Of a DNA stretch of 64,000 nucleotides, positions 1 through 11,435 are shown piece after piece. Both the position numbers and the translations under genes were made by a program. The stretch is taken from positions 117,991-181,990 of the forward strand of contig CAIJQQ010000016.1 of assembly GCA_903822825.1 (NCBI GenBank), in the 5' to 3' direction. Within the stretch, counting starts at the first letter, position 1. The number at the start of each line of letters is the position of its first letter. The stretch comes from an uncultured Burkholderiales bacterium (GTDB lineage: Bacteria > Pseudomonadota > Gammaproteobacteria > Burkholderiales > Burkholderiaceae_C). The notes beneath the pieces were generated by a model that worked only from the letters and a program-made list of their open reading frames with translations, did no database searches and had not been told where the DNA came from.

Positions 1-110
1 GATGCGGCGGGTGTCAAAGACAAGCGGTGCAGTGCAAAGTGAGACGTGCGCGAAACCGTGCCGCCAGCCAGGGCGGCCTGGAATTGCGGGCGAGTCTTCA
101 GACGTTGCAC
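1..110 (-). CDS. rnpA: Ribonuclease P protein component, 5' part only
   Basis: Protein subunit of RNase P, which matures the 5' ends of tRNAs. Only the first 36 codons are in the window; the gene runs off the left edge. A GTG start at 108-110 gives a protein beginning VQRLKTRPQFQAALAGG, a typical betaproteobacterial RnpA start rich in basic residues. It lies 67 bp downstream of rpmH on the same strand, the usual rpmH-rnpA pair next to dnaA. The start codon is inferred from the family pattern; no ATG is available in that frame. Confidence 0.85.
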   Translation of the reverse strand, partial: MQRLKTRPQFQAALAGGTVSRTSHFALHRLSLTPAA

Positions 111-177
111 AGCGGCCAGGCCCTGGCTTGAGCCGTCTGGCCTGACGCGCGGTCAGACGCTGACGGCTGCAATGGCA

Positions 178-312
178 TCAGACAGCCAGACGCTTGCGGC
201 CTTTGGCGCGGCGTGCGTTGATCACGGCACGGCCACCACGGGTCTTCATGCGAACCAAGAAGCCGTGGGTACGGGCGCGACGTGTTTTGGAGGGTTGGTA
301 GGTGCGTTTCAT
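178..312 (-). CDS. rpmH: 50S ribosomal protein L34
   Basis: Small basic protein of the large ribosomal subunit. The 44-residue product starts [18 protein letters not shown] and ends [11 protein letters not shown], full length for L34 and very close to the family consensus. It is divergent from dnaA and followed by rnpA, the conserved arrangement at bacterial origins. Confidence 0.97.
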   Translation of the reverse strand: MKRTYQPSKTRRARTHGFLVRMKTRGGRAVINARRAKGRKRLAV

Positions 313-598
313 GACTTTTCCTTAAAGCCCAAAGCTTGCCCCCGGCGTCAAGCCGAAAACGTGCAAAGCTATTTGAGCGAAGCCCCCGATTATCGCAAAC
401 TTTTGTGACCGCGGCAAACACGGGCTGATTTGTTGCGCGGGAACTTTCTTTTTTGAGCTCAGGGATGACTCGGGGGTCAAACTGCAGTGATGTGGTTTAT
501 CATCCCTGTTCATGGTCAGATGGCATGTGGATAAGCTCTTGATAATTCGAGTTTTCTGCAGCCGAAAGCCTCAAATATCCACAATAAAAAGATTGCCG
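313..598. promoter_or_regulatory. rpmH-dnaA intergenic region with DnaA boxes; putative oriC/dnaA promoter
   Basis: This 286-bp gap between divergent rpmH and dnaA holds a perfect DnaA box in reverse orientation (TGTGGATAA, 526-534), a one-mismatch box (ATATCCACA, 575-583) and a weaker one (TGTGGTTTA, 491-499). The region is more AT-rich than the flanking genes. It must carry the dnaA promoter. Whether it is the whole origin is inferred, because no clear AT-rich unwinding repeats were seen. Confidence 0.6.
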
Positions 599-1999
599 AT
601 GTCCGAGGGACTTTCTCCTGAATTCGATGCCCATGCAGGGCATGCACTCTGGCAGGCCTGCCTTGAAGAGTTGTCCCGCGAACTGCCCGAGCAGCAGTTC
701 AACACCTGGATCAAACCCTTGGTGGCGCAGGTCGCAGACGACCATTCCAAGCTGACTTTGCTGGTGGCCAACCGCTTCAAGCTCGACTGGGTTCGGGCGC
801 AGTATGCCGGTCGTTTGGCGGCATTGGCCGAGCGACTGCAAGGCCACCCAGTTCAAATTGAGTTGGCTCTCACTCTCAAAGAAGCCCCCGTCAAATCGAC
901 ATTCCAACCTGGATCTTCGGCATTGCGTGGTCCTGAGGAGTCGCTCGATGCCGTGGACGAAGCGGTGCCCAACACTTTCCGAAGTCGGCTCAACCCGGCA
1001 CTGACTTTTGACACCTTGGTGGAGGGCACAGCCAACCGCATGGCACGCGCTGCGGCCATGCACGTGGCGGGCTCGCCGGGTCATTTGTACAACCCCTTGT
1101 TCATCTACGGTGGTGTGGGCTTGGGCAAAACCCACCTGATGCACGCCATCGGCAACAAGTTGCTCGCCGACCGTCCTGAATCCAAGGTTCTCTACATCCA
1201 CGCCGAGCAGTTCGTGTCGGATGTGGTTAAAGCCTACCAGCGCAAGACTTTTGACGAGTTCAAGCACCACTACCACTCGCTTGATTTGCTCTTGATCGAC
1301 GACGTGCAGTTCTTTGCCAACAAGGACCGCACGCAAGAAGAGTTCTTCAACGCCTTCGAGGCCCTTTTGGCCAAAAAGTCGCACATCGTGATGACCAGCG
1401 ACACCTACCCCAAGGGCTTGGCAGACATCCACGAGCGGCTGGTTTCGCGCTTTGATTCGGGCCTGACGGTGGCTTTGGAGCCGCCTGAGCTTGAAATGCG
1501 GGTGGCAATTTTGATCAACAAAGCCCTCAGCGAAGGCAGCGAAATGCCCGAAGAGGTCGCCTTCTTTGTGGCTAAAAACGTGCGCTCCAACGTGCGCGAG
1601 CTCGAAGGCGCGCTGCGCAAGATCCTGGCCTATTCGCGCTTCAACCAAAAAGAAGTCTCGATCCAGCTCGCCCGCGACGCCCTGCGTGACTTGCTGTCGA
1701 TCCAGAACCGCCAGATCAGTGTCGATAACATCCAAAAAACCGTGGCCGACTACTACAAGATCAAGGTCGCAGACATGTACAGCAAAAAGCGCCCGGCCAG
1801 CATTGCCCGCCCGCGCCAGATTGCCATGTACCTGGCCAAAGAGCTGACCCAAAAAAGCCTGCCCGAGATCGGTGAGCTGTTTGGCGGGCGCGACCACACC
1901 ACCGTGCTGCACGCGGTGCGCAAGATCGGTGGCGAGCGCCAGCAACTGACCGAGTTGAACCAGCAGCTGCACGTGCTGGAGCAAACCCTCAAGGGCTGA
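599..1999 (+). CDS. dnaA: Chromosomal replication initiator protein DnaA
   Basis: AAA+ ATPase that binds DnaA boxes and opens the origin. The product is 466 aa. The N-terminal DnaB-loading domain begins at [21 protein letters not shown]. Walker A (GGVGLGKTH) is near residue 171, Walker B ([10 protein letters not shown]) near 230, and the DNA-binding helix-turn-helix signature ([15 protein letters not shown]) near 428. The ATG at 599 was chosen because the MSEGLSPEF start aligns with the family, whereas the open frame continues upstream into the promoter. First gene of the dnaA-dnaN-gyrB cluster. Confidence 0.98.
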   Translation: MSEGLSPEFDAHAGHALWQACLEELSRELPEQQFNTWIKPLVAQVADDHSKLTLLVANRFKLDWVRAQYAGRLAALAERLQGHPVQIELALTLKEAPVKSTFQPGSSALRGPEESLDAVDEAVPNTFRSRLNPALTFDTLVEGTANRMARAAAMHVAGSPGHLYNPLFIYGGVGLGKTHLMHAIGNKLLADRPESKVLYIHAEQFVSDVVKAYQRKTFDEFKHHYHSLDLLLIDDVQFFANKDRTQEEFFNAFEALLAKKSHIVMTSDTYPKGLADIHERLVSRFDSGLTVALEPPELEMRVAILINKALSEGSEMPEEVAFFVAKNVRSNVRELEGALRKILAYSRFNQKEVSIQLARDALRDLLSIQNRQISVDNIQKTVADYYKIKVADMYSKKRPASIARPRQIAMYLAKELTQKSLPEIGELFGGRDHTTVLHAVRKIGGERQQLTELNQQLHVLEQTLKG

Positions 2000-2152
2000 T
2001 GCGCATGGTTGCCCTGTTCCCCCTGCAAAAACAATGCCGCCCAAGCACCTTTGACGGGCAAAAACACCCAAAAAACGGCGAAAATGTCGTTTGTTCCTGC
2101 AGACCGTCGCCCAGCCGGGCCCGACGCCTGAAAAACCACCAAAGGTAGACAA

Positions 2153-3262
2153 ATGATCGTCCTGAAGGCCACACAAGACAAATTGCTGTCCGTTTTGCAA
2201 TCCGTATCCGGCATTGTTGAACGCCGCCACACCCTGCCGGTGCTGGCCAATGTGCTGATCCGCAAGTCCGGTCGGGCGGTGCAGATGACCACCAGCGATC
2301 TGGAAATCCAGATCCGCACCACCGCCGAGATGGACGGCGATGCAGGTGACTTCACCACCACCGTGGGCGCACGCAAACTGATCGACATCCTGCGCACCAT
2401 GCCGTCTGACCAGACGGTGAGCCTGGAGTCCTCGCAGTCCAAGATGATCTTGAAGGGCGGCAAATCCAAATTCACGCTGCAGACACTGCCCGCAGAAGAC
2501 TTCCCGCTGGTGCAAGAAGCCGCCAGCTTTGGCCCCGCCTTCAGCGTGCCGCAAAAGACCCTCAAGGCCTTGCTGGGTCAGGTTTCGTTTGCCATGGCTG
2601 TGCACGACATCCGCTACTACCTCAACGGCATTTTGTTTGTGGCCGAAGGCAAGAAGCTGTCCCTGGTCGCCACCGACGGCCACCGCTTGGCTTACACCAG
2701 CGCCACGCTCGACACCGAAGTGCCCAGCAAACAAGAAGTCATCTTGCCGCGCAAGACCGTGCTGGAGTTGCAGCGCTTGCTGTCTGACGCCGAAGGCGCG
2801 ATCGAAATGCAGTTCGCCAACAACCAGGCCAAATTCAGTTTTGACGGCATGGAGTTTGTGACCAAGCTGGTCGAAGGTAAGTTCCCCGACTACAACCGCG
2901 TGATCCCCAAGGGCCACCGCAACAACGTGACCTTGGGCCGCCAGGCCCTGCTGTCTTGCTTGCAGCGCACCGCCATCTTGACCAGCGACAAGTTCAAGGG
3001 CGTGCGCCTGAATCTGGACCCCGGCACGCTGCGCGTGGCGTCCACCAACGCCGAACAAGAAGAAGCCGTGGATGAACTCGACATCGACTACGGCGGTGAC
3101 AGCATCGAGATCGGGTTCAACGTGACCTACATCATCGACGTGCTGGGCAACATGGACCAGGACATGGTTCGCATCGATCTGGCCGACGCCAACAGCTCGG
3201 CGCTGATCACCATCCCCGACAACGACAACTTCAAATATGTGGTGATGCCCATGCGCATTTAA
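2153..3262 (+). CDS. dnaN: DNA polymerase III beta subunit (sliding clamp)
   Basis: Ring-shaped dimeric clamp that tethers DNA polymerase III to DNA. The 369 aa match the usual length, with three clamp folds. Recognisable segments are the start [20 protein letters not shown], the central [11 protein letters not shown], and the conserved C-terminus YVVMPMRI. An AAAGG-type ribosome-binding site precedes the ATG. It follows dnaA after a 153-bp gap in which nothing else was found. Confidence 0.98.
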   Translation: MIVLKATQDKLLSVLQSVSGIVERRHTLPVLANVLIRKSGRAVQMTTSDLEIQIRTTAEMDGDAGDFTTTVGARKLIDILRTMPSDQTVSLESSQSKMILKGGKSKFTLQTLPAEDFPLVQEAASFGPAFSVPQKTLKALLGQVSFAMAVHDIRYYLNGILFVAEGKKLSLVATDGHRLAYTSATLDTEVPSKQEVILPRKTVLELQRLLSDAEGAIEMQFANNQAKFSFDGMEFVTKLVEGKFPDYNRVIPKGHRNNVTLGRQALLSCLQRTAILTSDKFKGVRLNLDPGTLRVASTNAEQEEAVDELDIDYGGDSIEIGFNVTYIIDVLGNMDQDMVRIDLADANSSALITIPDNDNFKYVVMPMRI

Positions 3263-3284
3263 GGCCCGTGCCATACGGCAATAG

Positions 3285-5951
<2,667 letters not shown>

Positions 5952-6095
5952 GACTTATCACATCCGAATCCGGAAATTTGAAAAAACTGATAGGAATCAA
6001 GTACTTGTAATCACACCGCTGAAGCAGACACCATCAAGGGCCTCAGAGTCCGGTGCGCTTCGGCCATCTCATCTAGCCTGGGGAGGCTTTGAACC

Positions 6096-6857
6096 ATGTA
6101 TTTGACGTATGTGGATGAAAGTGGCGATATTGGCCTGACTGGCTCGCCAACGCGGTATTTCGTATTGACGGGCCTTGTTCTGCATGAACTTCGATGGCGC
6201 CAAACTCTGGATGAGCTGATTGCCTTTCGCAGAGAGCAAAAAACCGATTTCGATCTAAAGCTGCGAGAAGAGATCCATGCAAGCCCCATGCTATCGAAAC
6301 CTAGGGACTTGGTACGTATACCCAAGCATCAGCGGCTTGAAATATTGCGCCGCTATGCAGACAAGCTGGCAAGCATGCCGGATCTGAGCCTCATCTGTGT
6401 CGTGGTGGACAAAGCCAATAAGCCTGCGACGTACGATGTTTTTGATGCCGCTTGGAAAGCATTGGTACAGCGGTTTGAAAACACGCTGGCACATAGGAAT
6501 TTTCCGGGGCCGAGAAATCCGGACGATATGGGCATGCTTTTCCCGGATCGATCTGATGAAAAGAAACTCAACGCTCTGCTCCGACGGATGCGAGCGTTCA
6601 ATCCTGTACCCAGTCAGCAATCGTTAGGTTATCGCAACCTGCAAATCAGAACCATCATCGAAGACCCGAACTACCGGGACTCTAGCCACTCGTATTTCAT
6701 TCAATCGGTGGATGTCATAGCCTTTTTGCTCTATCAACATTTGGCACCATCGGCCTATATGAAAAAGAAATCCGGTCAGAATTATTTTGGTCGTCTAGCA
6801 CCCATTGTGTGTAAACAAGCATCGCCCAGAGACCCATTGCATATCGTGCGGCTATAA
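6096..6857 (+). CDS. DUF3800 family protein
   Basis: A 253-aa protein starting MYLTYVDESGDIG and carrying the late conserved stretch SYFIQSVDVIAFLLYQH. Acidic residues in YVDESG and in the C-terminal FIQSVD resemble an RNase H-like nuclease core, as proposed for DUF3800. It has a good ribosome-binding site (GGGAGG) before the ATG. It stands alone at the left border of the island, where DUF3800 genes often occur with defence genes. No activity can be assigned from sequence alone. Confidence 0.8.
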   Translation: MYLTYVDESGDIGLTGSPTRYFVLTGLVLHELRWRQTLDELIAFRREQKTDFDLKLREEIHASPMLSKPRDLVRIPKHQRLEILRRYADKLASMPDLSLICVVVDKANKPATYDVFDAAWKALVQRFENTLAHRNFPGPRNPDDMGMLFPDRSDEKKLNALLRRMRAFNPVPSQQSLGYRNLQIRTIIEDPNYRDSSHSYFIQSVDVIAFLLYQHLAPSAYMKKKSGQNYFGRLAPIVCKQASPRDPLHIVRL

Positions 6858-6861
6858 AAAA

Positions 6862-6879
6862 GGGGCCCTTGCGGGCCCC
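6862..6879 (-). terminator. Leftward intrinsic terminator
   Basis: GGGGCCC-TTGC-GGGCCCC forms a 7-bp GC-only stem. Read leftward it is followed by a T-run (complement of the A-run at 6856-6861), so it terminates leftward transcription best. It lies about 150 bp beyond the DUF3427 fragment at 7031-7325, suggesting it was once the terminator of that leftward gene. It could also act on the convergent DUF3800 transcript. Confidence 0.6.
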
Positions 6880-7030
6880 GGTGGAATCCTAATGACCAGA
6901 CGGGCCGGGGTTCAGATCCTATATCTATCATACCCTCCGGATACCATCTTGGCAATACAGGGCGATTGAGCAGAGGTGAGCTCCCCGCCAGCAATTGTCA
7001 TAGAGCTGGGTTGCTTAGGTGAAGTCTTGT

Positions 7031-7325
7031 TCAATCAAGAGGGCTTGAGCCCACCGCCGCATCAAGCCCAAACACGATGCTCATCGGCCTGCTGCCCTGG
7101 TGCGACTGGTAGAGCACCCGCCCGTGGTACGTGAACGGTGCGGCTTTGCCGACAGCCAGCTTGGTGTCGCGCACAAAGAGGTGGATGTCGATGCCTAAAG
7201 CGGCGTGGCGGATGATTTCGTCGCCGCGTTTGCTGGTCGGGTCGGTGGCGTTCTGGCTTTGCCAGTGAAAGTGCGTGTCATCGATCCAGTGGTCCATGTA
7301 CTTGTGCTCGACAGCCCTAGCTTGC
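7031..7325 (-). pseudogene. DUF3427 C-terminal fragment (copy 1)
   Basis: Leftward open frame of about 100 codons whose translation from EHKYMDHWIDDTHFHWQSQN to SRPMSIVFGLDAAVG is almost identical to the end of the gene at 9171-10134. Only the last third of a DUF3427 domain is present; there is no catalytic or DNA-binding part upstream and the first 10 residues are unrelated. It reads on to a different C-terminus (SSPLD). It is best explained as a duplicated or left-behind gene end, not a functional gene. Confidence 0.75.
7051..7325. repeat. Left copy of about 275-bp direct repeat flanking hipBA
   Basis: Aligns by eye with 9176-9450 in the same orientation with roughly 8-12 scattered mismatches (about 96-97% identity over most of its length). 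The pair brackets hipB-hipA exactly, with hipA's stop 84 bp from the right copy. See the right copy and the DUF3427 remnant. Confidence 0.85.
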
Positions 7326-7344
7326 AGACAGAATTTCAAGTAAC

Positions 7345-7383
7345 ATGTTTGTTTAATCGATCATTCAATGAATAAACATCGAT
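7345..7383. promoter_or_regulatory. Palindromic operator-like region before hipB
   Basis: Nested symmetry lies just upstream of hipB: ATGTTT (7345-7350) pairs with AAACAT (7374-7379) around a perfect palindrome ATTCA-A-TGAAT (7363-7373), and ATCGAT occurs twice (7356-7361 and 7378-7383). HipB proteins repress their own operon by binding such inverted repeats, so this is the likely autoregulatory site. The function is inferred from position and symmetry. Confidence 0.5.
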
Positions 7384-7392
7384 TTAAAGAAC

Positions 7393-7701
7393 ATGAAAAT
7401 CAATCAATCTGCCATGCTCATCCCGTCACAGCAAGAAGAATGCGCCCGCTTGGGGCAACTTCTGGCGCGCCTGCGGTTGGCGCGTCAAGTCAAACAGGCT
7501 GACGCTGCACTGCGTGCAGGGCTGTCTCGCAACACGGCCTATCGCCTTGAAAAGGGAGAGCCCGGCATCGCGCTTGGCCAAGTTTTGCGCTATCTGCATG
7601 CCATCTCACCCAACAGCACCCTTTTGGACTTGTTGACTGAAAAAGACCCGGCGTTGCTGGCGCTCAGTGCGCGTGAGAAAACCAGCGGGTCCGCGACCTG
7701 A
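7393..7701 (+). CDS. hipB: HipB-like XRE-family antitoxin, C-terminus frameshifted
   Basis: Antitoxin and repressor of a HipBA module. The 102-aa frame has an N-terminal helix-turn-helix around LGQLLARLRLARQVKQADAA and LSRNTAYRLEKGE (residues about 17-57). After AREKT the frame reads SGSAT and stops at 7699-7701. Shifting one base at about 7688 opens a frame RVRDLSAAEREELDF that ends with TAA at 7731-7733, 12 bp before hipA. This looks like the original C-terminus, so a 1-nt deletion probably truncated the protein by about 15 residues. The DNA-binding part is intact. Confidence 0.75.
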   Translation: MKINQSAMLIPSQQEECARLGQLLARLRLARQVKQADAALRAGLSRNTAYRLEKGEPGIALGQVLRYLHAISPNSTLLDLLTEKDPALLALSAREKTSGSAT

Positions 7702-7745
7702 GCGCGGCAGAGCGCGAAGAACTGGACTTTTAAGGCAAGAAGCAG

Positions 7746-9092
7746 ATGACCGCCAAAACCTTGAAACTGATGGTCTTTGCTCACCTGGGGCCGGCCTGGA
7801 AGCCCTGTGGGCAGCTGCTCATGACGGAAGAAAACACCGAGGTACTTGCTTCGAGTTTTGCTTACGGCATGAACTACGCACGTCGGCCAGATGCTCTGGA
7901 AATTGATCCCGTCAGCCTCAGTCTGCAAAAGCTCGATGACGTGTTGGGCAAGCGGCTCTTGCCTGCCAAGCAATTGCCCATGTTCGGCGGAATACGCGAT
8001 GCGGCACCTGACTCGTGGGGTCGTCGTGTCATTGAAACCAAGCTCAAGGTGCCAACCAACAGCCTGCCAGAGTCTCAGTATTTGTTGCATGCAGGCAGTG
8101 ACCGCGTGGGGGCGCTCGACATCAGAACCAGCATTCACGATGGTCCACGCCATGGCCCCCATGTTTCGCACGACCTAATGCACCTCATGGAGGCTGCAGA
8201 CCGCATTGAAGAAGGGCTGCCCGTGCCTGCGCACCTCGAAGCCATTTTTGTCGATGGCACGGGACTTGGCGGTGCACGGCCCAAAGCCTCGGTGCGTGAT
8301 GCCCATGGAGTGCTGTGGCTCGCCAAGTTTTCGAGTCAGAAAGACGGTTTCGATGTGCCCGGCGTGGAAAGTGCCGCACTTCGGCTGGCCGCAGAGGCTG
8401 GTTTGAATGTGCCCGCACTCGACATGCGCACCATCGGTGACCGCAAGATCATGCTTATTCGGCGCTTCGACCGCTACTGGCTTGCACCCGATGGTGTTGT
8501 TGGAGAGTCTGACAACTTGAATCAAACACAACCGGGAGAAGGCCGAACAGAGCACCGTCTGGGGTTTGTCAGCGGCCTGACCATGGTCGCTTGCGACGAA
8601 ACCGAGTCGCGCACCAAGGCTTACACCGACCTCGCCCTGGCCGTGCGTGAGCACTGCCACCCCAGCGTCATCCGCGCAGACAACGCAGAGCTTTTCAAAC
8701 GCATGGTCTTCAACATTCTGGTGAGCAACGACGATGACCACCTGCGTAACCACGGCTTTTTGTGGGACCCCAGGCTGCCCGGCTGGCGCTTGAGCCCGCT
8801 GTACGACGTCTTGCCCCGAGCAAGCCACGCCACCGAGCGCTTCTTGCATCTGGGCGTGGGCCCTCAAGGGCGACTGGCCACTTTGGACAACGCACTGGCC
8901 TCGCATGCACGGTTCACCCTCTCCAAGGCCGAAGCCGCGCAAATGATGGCGCAGCTCTGGCAGACCGTCAGGGCGTGGAAAGTCTATTTTGAGCAATTCG
9001 GCGTCACGGACACGGAAATCGGCAAGATCGCACCAGCGTTCCGGCATTTGGACGACGTGTCGACGCCCGAACTGCGCAAGTTGCTGCCGTAG
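7746..9092 (+). CDS. hipA: HipA-like serine/threonine kinase toxin
   Basis: Kinase of the HipA family; members phosphorylate aminoacyl-tRNA synthetases and cause growth arrest when not held by HipB. The 448 aa match full-length HipA. The N-terminal subdomain contains MFGGIRDAAPDSWGRR; a glycine-rich loop is at GTGLGGARPKA; the kinase catalytic stretch SNDDDHLRNHGFLWD lies near residue 327, with the metal-binding LSPLYDVLP after it. All key residues look present, so the toxin appears intact beside a damaged hipB. Confidence 0.88.
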   Translation: MTAKTLKLMVFAHLGPAWKPCGQLLMTEENTEVLASSFAYGMNYARRPDALEIDPVSLSLQKLDDVLGKRLLPAKQLPMFGGIRDAAPDSWGRRVIETKLKVPTNSLPESQYLLHAGSDRVGALDIRTSIHDGPRHGPHVSHDLMHLMEAADRIEEGLPVPAHLEAIFVDGTGLGGARPKASVRDAHGVLWLAKFSSQKDGFDVPGVESAALRLAAEAGLNVPALDMRTIGDRKIMLIRRFDRYWLAPDGVVGESDNLNQTQPGEGRTEHRLGFVSGLTMVACDETESRTKAYTDLALAVREHCHPSVIRADNAELFKRMVFNILVSNDDDHLRNHGFLWDPRLPGWRLSPLYDVLPRASHATERFLHLGVGPQGRLATLDNALASHARFTLSKAEAAQMMAQLWQTVRAWKVYFEQFGVTDTEIGKIAPAFRHLDDVSTPELRKLLP

Positions 9093-9170
9093 TTCAGGCG
9101 CGGCGCAGCCAGCACGCCAGCCGCAGGTGCAAAGGCTGTGAAGCGGGGTCAGCAAATCTAGCTCTGCAAA

Positions 9171-10134
9171 TCACCCCACCGCCGCATCAAGCCCAAACAC
9201 AATGCTCATGGGCCTGCTGCCCTGGTGCGACTGGTAGCGCACCCGGCCGTGGTACGTGAACGGTGCGGCCTTGCCGACAGTCAGCTTGGTGTCGCGCACA
9301 AAGAGGTGGATGTCGATGCCTAAAGCGGCGTGGCGGATGATTTCGTCGCCGCGTTTGCTGGTCGGGTCGGTGGCGTTCTGGCTTTGCCAGTGAAAGTGCG
9401 TGTCATCGATCCAATGGTCCATGTACTTGTGCTCGTCAGCCCGGCCTTGTTTGTTGAGCGTGACCAGCAGGATGTGCGCCTTTTTCTGGGCCAGCACCAC
9501 ATGGCCGACATTCCAATTGCCGGGGTTGTAGGCCTCGCCAAACAGCGCCGGAATGTCTTCGCGCATGAAAGACTCACCGAGCGCCAGATCCAGTGGATCG
9601 ATGATGTTGCGCAGGCGAGCGAGCGTGCGCATGTCGTCGGTGGCCGTCAGGTCTTCGTAGTCCGGGTTGTTGGCTTTCAGAATGTATTGGCCATCGCGGC
9701 CCTTGGTGACCACCCGCAGCAGGTATTGGTTGTCGCCGCTGTCGTCTTGCCGCTCGATGGCCACCACGTTGCCTGTGATCGAGCCTGCCCGACTGGGCGT
9801 GATCAACTCCAGCAACAAATAGTCGCCATCAAGCACCGGATTTTTGCCACCGTTCATCGAGTTGCCCGATGCGCGTGCAATGAAGTGGCGACTGGGGTCC
9901 AGCGTGCCATAGGCCAGCGGCAAAGCCCTGTGCTCTTCAGCGTCAGCACGGCCGGTTTTGAAATGGCCGCACGCGATTTTGAGGTTGGGGAAGTACGGCA
10001 ACTCCACCGTCTCGCGCCGCTTGACGGGGAATGGAATCACATTGTTGGCGGGCTCTTCCACGGCCAAGCGCACTTCGTAGGCGGCCAGTCGGTAGTCCAA
10101 CAGTAATCAGTTTTCGGTAGACGACGCGCCGCAC
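9171..10134 (-). pseudogene. S24-peptidase/DUF3427 protein remnant, N-terminus lost
   Basis: The main frame (9171-10100, 309 aa from a TTG) has an S24/LexA-type fold with the catalytic serine in ARASGNSMNGG followed by VLDGDYLLLE (residues about 76-98), then a DUF3427 domain ending FHWQSQ...LFVRDTKL...SRPMSIVFGL. In known proteins this pair is the C-terminal part of large DEAD/DEAH helicases. Here a TGA lies 9 nt upstream. The preceding frame (VVYRKLI, to about 10134) joins it if one A is removed near 10105, giving KLILLDYRLAAYEV. Nothing helicase-like remains before the Dnd operon. Confidence 0.7.
9176..9450. repeat. Right copy of about 275-bp direct repeat flanking hipBA
   Basis: Matches 7051-7325 in the same orientation. 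This copy is continuous with the rest of the S24/DUF3427 coding sequence, while the left copy is only the gene end. The arrangement suggests that hipBA arrived or was rearranged through a duplication of this segment. Confidence 0.85.
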
Positions 10135-10206
10135 TTTCGACTATGGGTAATGATCAGGGCACAAATTGATAATTGTTTTAAAACTTTGCTGACCCGCAAG
10201 AGAGAC

Positions 10207-11424
10207 CTAAGCCAATCCCATAGTAGTCGCGATCGCATTTTTTATCGTCGTACGTCCAGAACCACTTGCATTTCGAAAGGTTTCAGTGGAGAAATCAATA
10301 TCTTTCGCCGCACCGAAGCGATTTATAAAGTAGTTGATGCTAATGTTTTGGCTTTGATAGGAATCACCTGCAGTAATTCTAAATATGTCGAATAGCGCCT
10401 GTACACCAACGGTCTTTGTGATGTAAGAATTCTGCTGTGCGCGCTGCCAAAAAACTTGGTCACATGCCAAAAGGAAGTTCAAAGTCATTTTGTAAATGAC
10501 TTTGTCTTGCGTATTAAGATAAGCTTCTCGCAGCGGTGACCTATCATTCCGCATTTCTTTCAATGCAATACGCTCTTTGCGGTTCCCGTCCAGTAGATTT
10601 GTAGTGTCCTTTTTGGGATTGCTCGTATAGAGTCGCATGATGCCTTCTACAACAACTGCTGTGGAAACTTTCCACGAGGCATCTTGGCCTAGAAGTGAAA
10701 GTACATCGTCCTTTTGGGGGGCAATAACTATTCTCCCTTTTAGAGGGGATTCAATATCAGTGAATAACCTTCGTGTCAGAAAGACCGCAAGCTTGTCTGG
10801 GCTCCAGAATTTTTCATTTTCTTCCTCAATGTTGTATCCAAAAAGCTCGTAAGTCAGACTTTTATCCACCCGTTTCTGAGTAGAGTTGATTGTGGCAAAC
10901 AATTGAGCTTGGTATGGCTTGGGAAGATCTAGGAAAATTGAGCAAACAAGATTCATTTCTAAGCGCTCGAATCGAGCATTCGCGAATGCGTACAAACGAT
11001 GTTGCCCATCAATGATGGCCGCAAGCTTCGAGGATGTAGGTATTCGCAATACATAACATCCATCATTACTCTCTTCAACTGTCCAACGTTTATTTATTTT
11101 TTCAACGGGTTGTTCAACAGATTCTGATTCATCGTCTTCAATCAGACCATCTTCTTGGCGAAAATTTGCTGCCACTATGACTGCGTTTGGAAAAGCTGCA
11201 TCTGTTCTATTTATGTAGTCAGTAATGGACTGCAAACGTTCTTTCTGAACTAAACGTTGAGTGCCCTCTAGTTCGTATGGTCGGCCATCTAATCCGGAGC
11301 GAGCACTCAAAACATCACTGTATGCAACTTCCAATAAAACATTGGCGGGGAGAACTGCAACGTAGTACTCCCCGATCGGTTGGACAACACGTAATGCTTT
11401 GACTTCGATAGGAAACTGAATCAT
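10207..11424 (-). CDS. dndB: DGQHR-domain protein, DndB-like
   Basis: The 405-aa product contains IIDGQHRLYAF (DGQHR at residues 139-143) and LFATINSTQKRV, the hallmarks of the DGQHR family that includes DndB. In phosphorothioation systems DndB acts as a DNA-binding regulator of modification. It is the last gene of the leftward operon, 11 bp after the membrane protein, with a good ribosome-binding site (TAGGAG) before its ATG. In most Dnd operons dndB comes first; here it is last. Base composition is AT-rich like the rest of the operon. Confidence 0.75.
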   Translation of the reverse strand: MIQFPIEVKALRVVQPIGEYYVAVLPANVLLEVAYSDVLSARSGLDGRPYELEGTQRLVQKERLQSITDYINRTDAAFPNAVIVAANFRQEDGLIEDDESESVEQPVEKINKRWTVEESNDGCYVLRIPTSSKLAAIIDGQHRLYAFANARFERLEMNLVCSIFLDLPKPYQAQLFATINSTQKRVDKSLTYELFGYNIEEENEKFWSPDKLAVFLTRRLFTDIESPLKGRIVIAPQKDDVLSLLGQDASWKVSTAVVVEGIMRLYTSNPKKDTTNLLDGNRKERIALKEMRNDRSPLREAYLNTQDKVIYKMTLNFLLACDQVFWQRAQQNSYITKTVGVQALFDIFRITAGDSYQSQNISINYFINRFGAAKDIDFSTETFRNASGSGRTTIKNAIATTMGLA

Positions 11425-11435
11425 TGCGACTCCTA

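Noticed and set aside
6862..6940. tRNA-like look (GGGTTCAGATCC near 6907)
   Set aside because: No acceptor stem, D-arm or anticodon stem could be folded around it.
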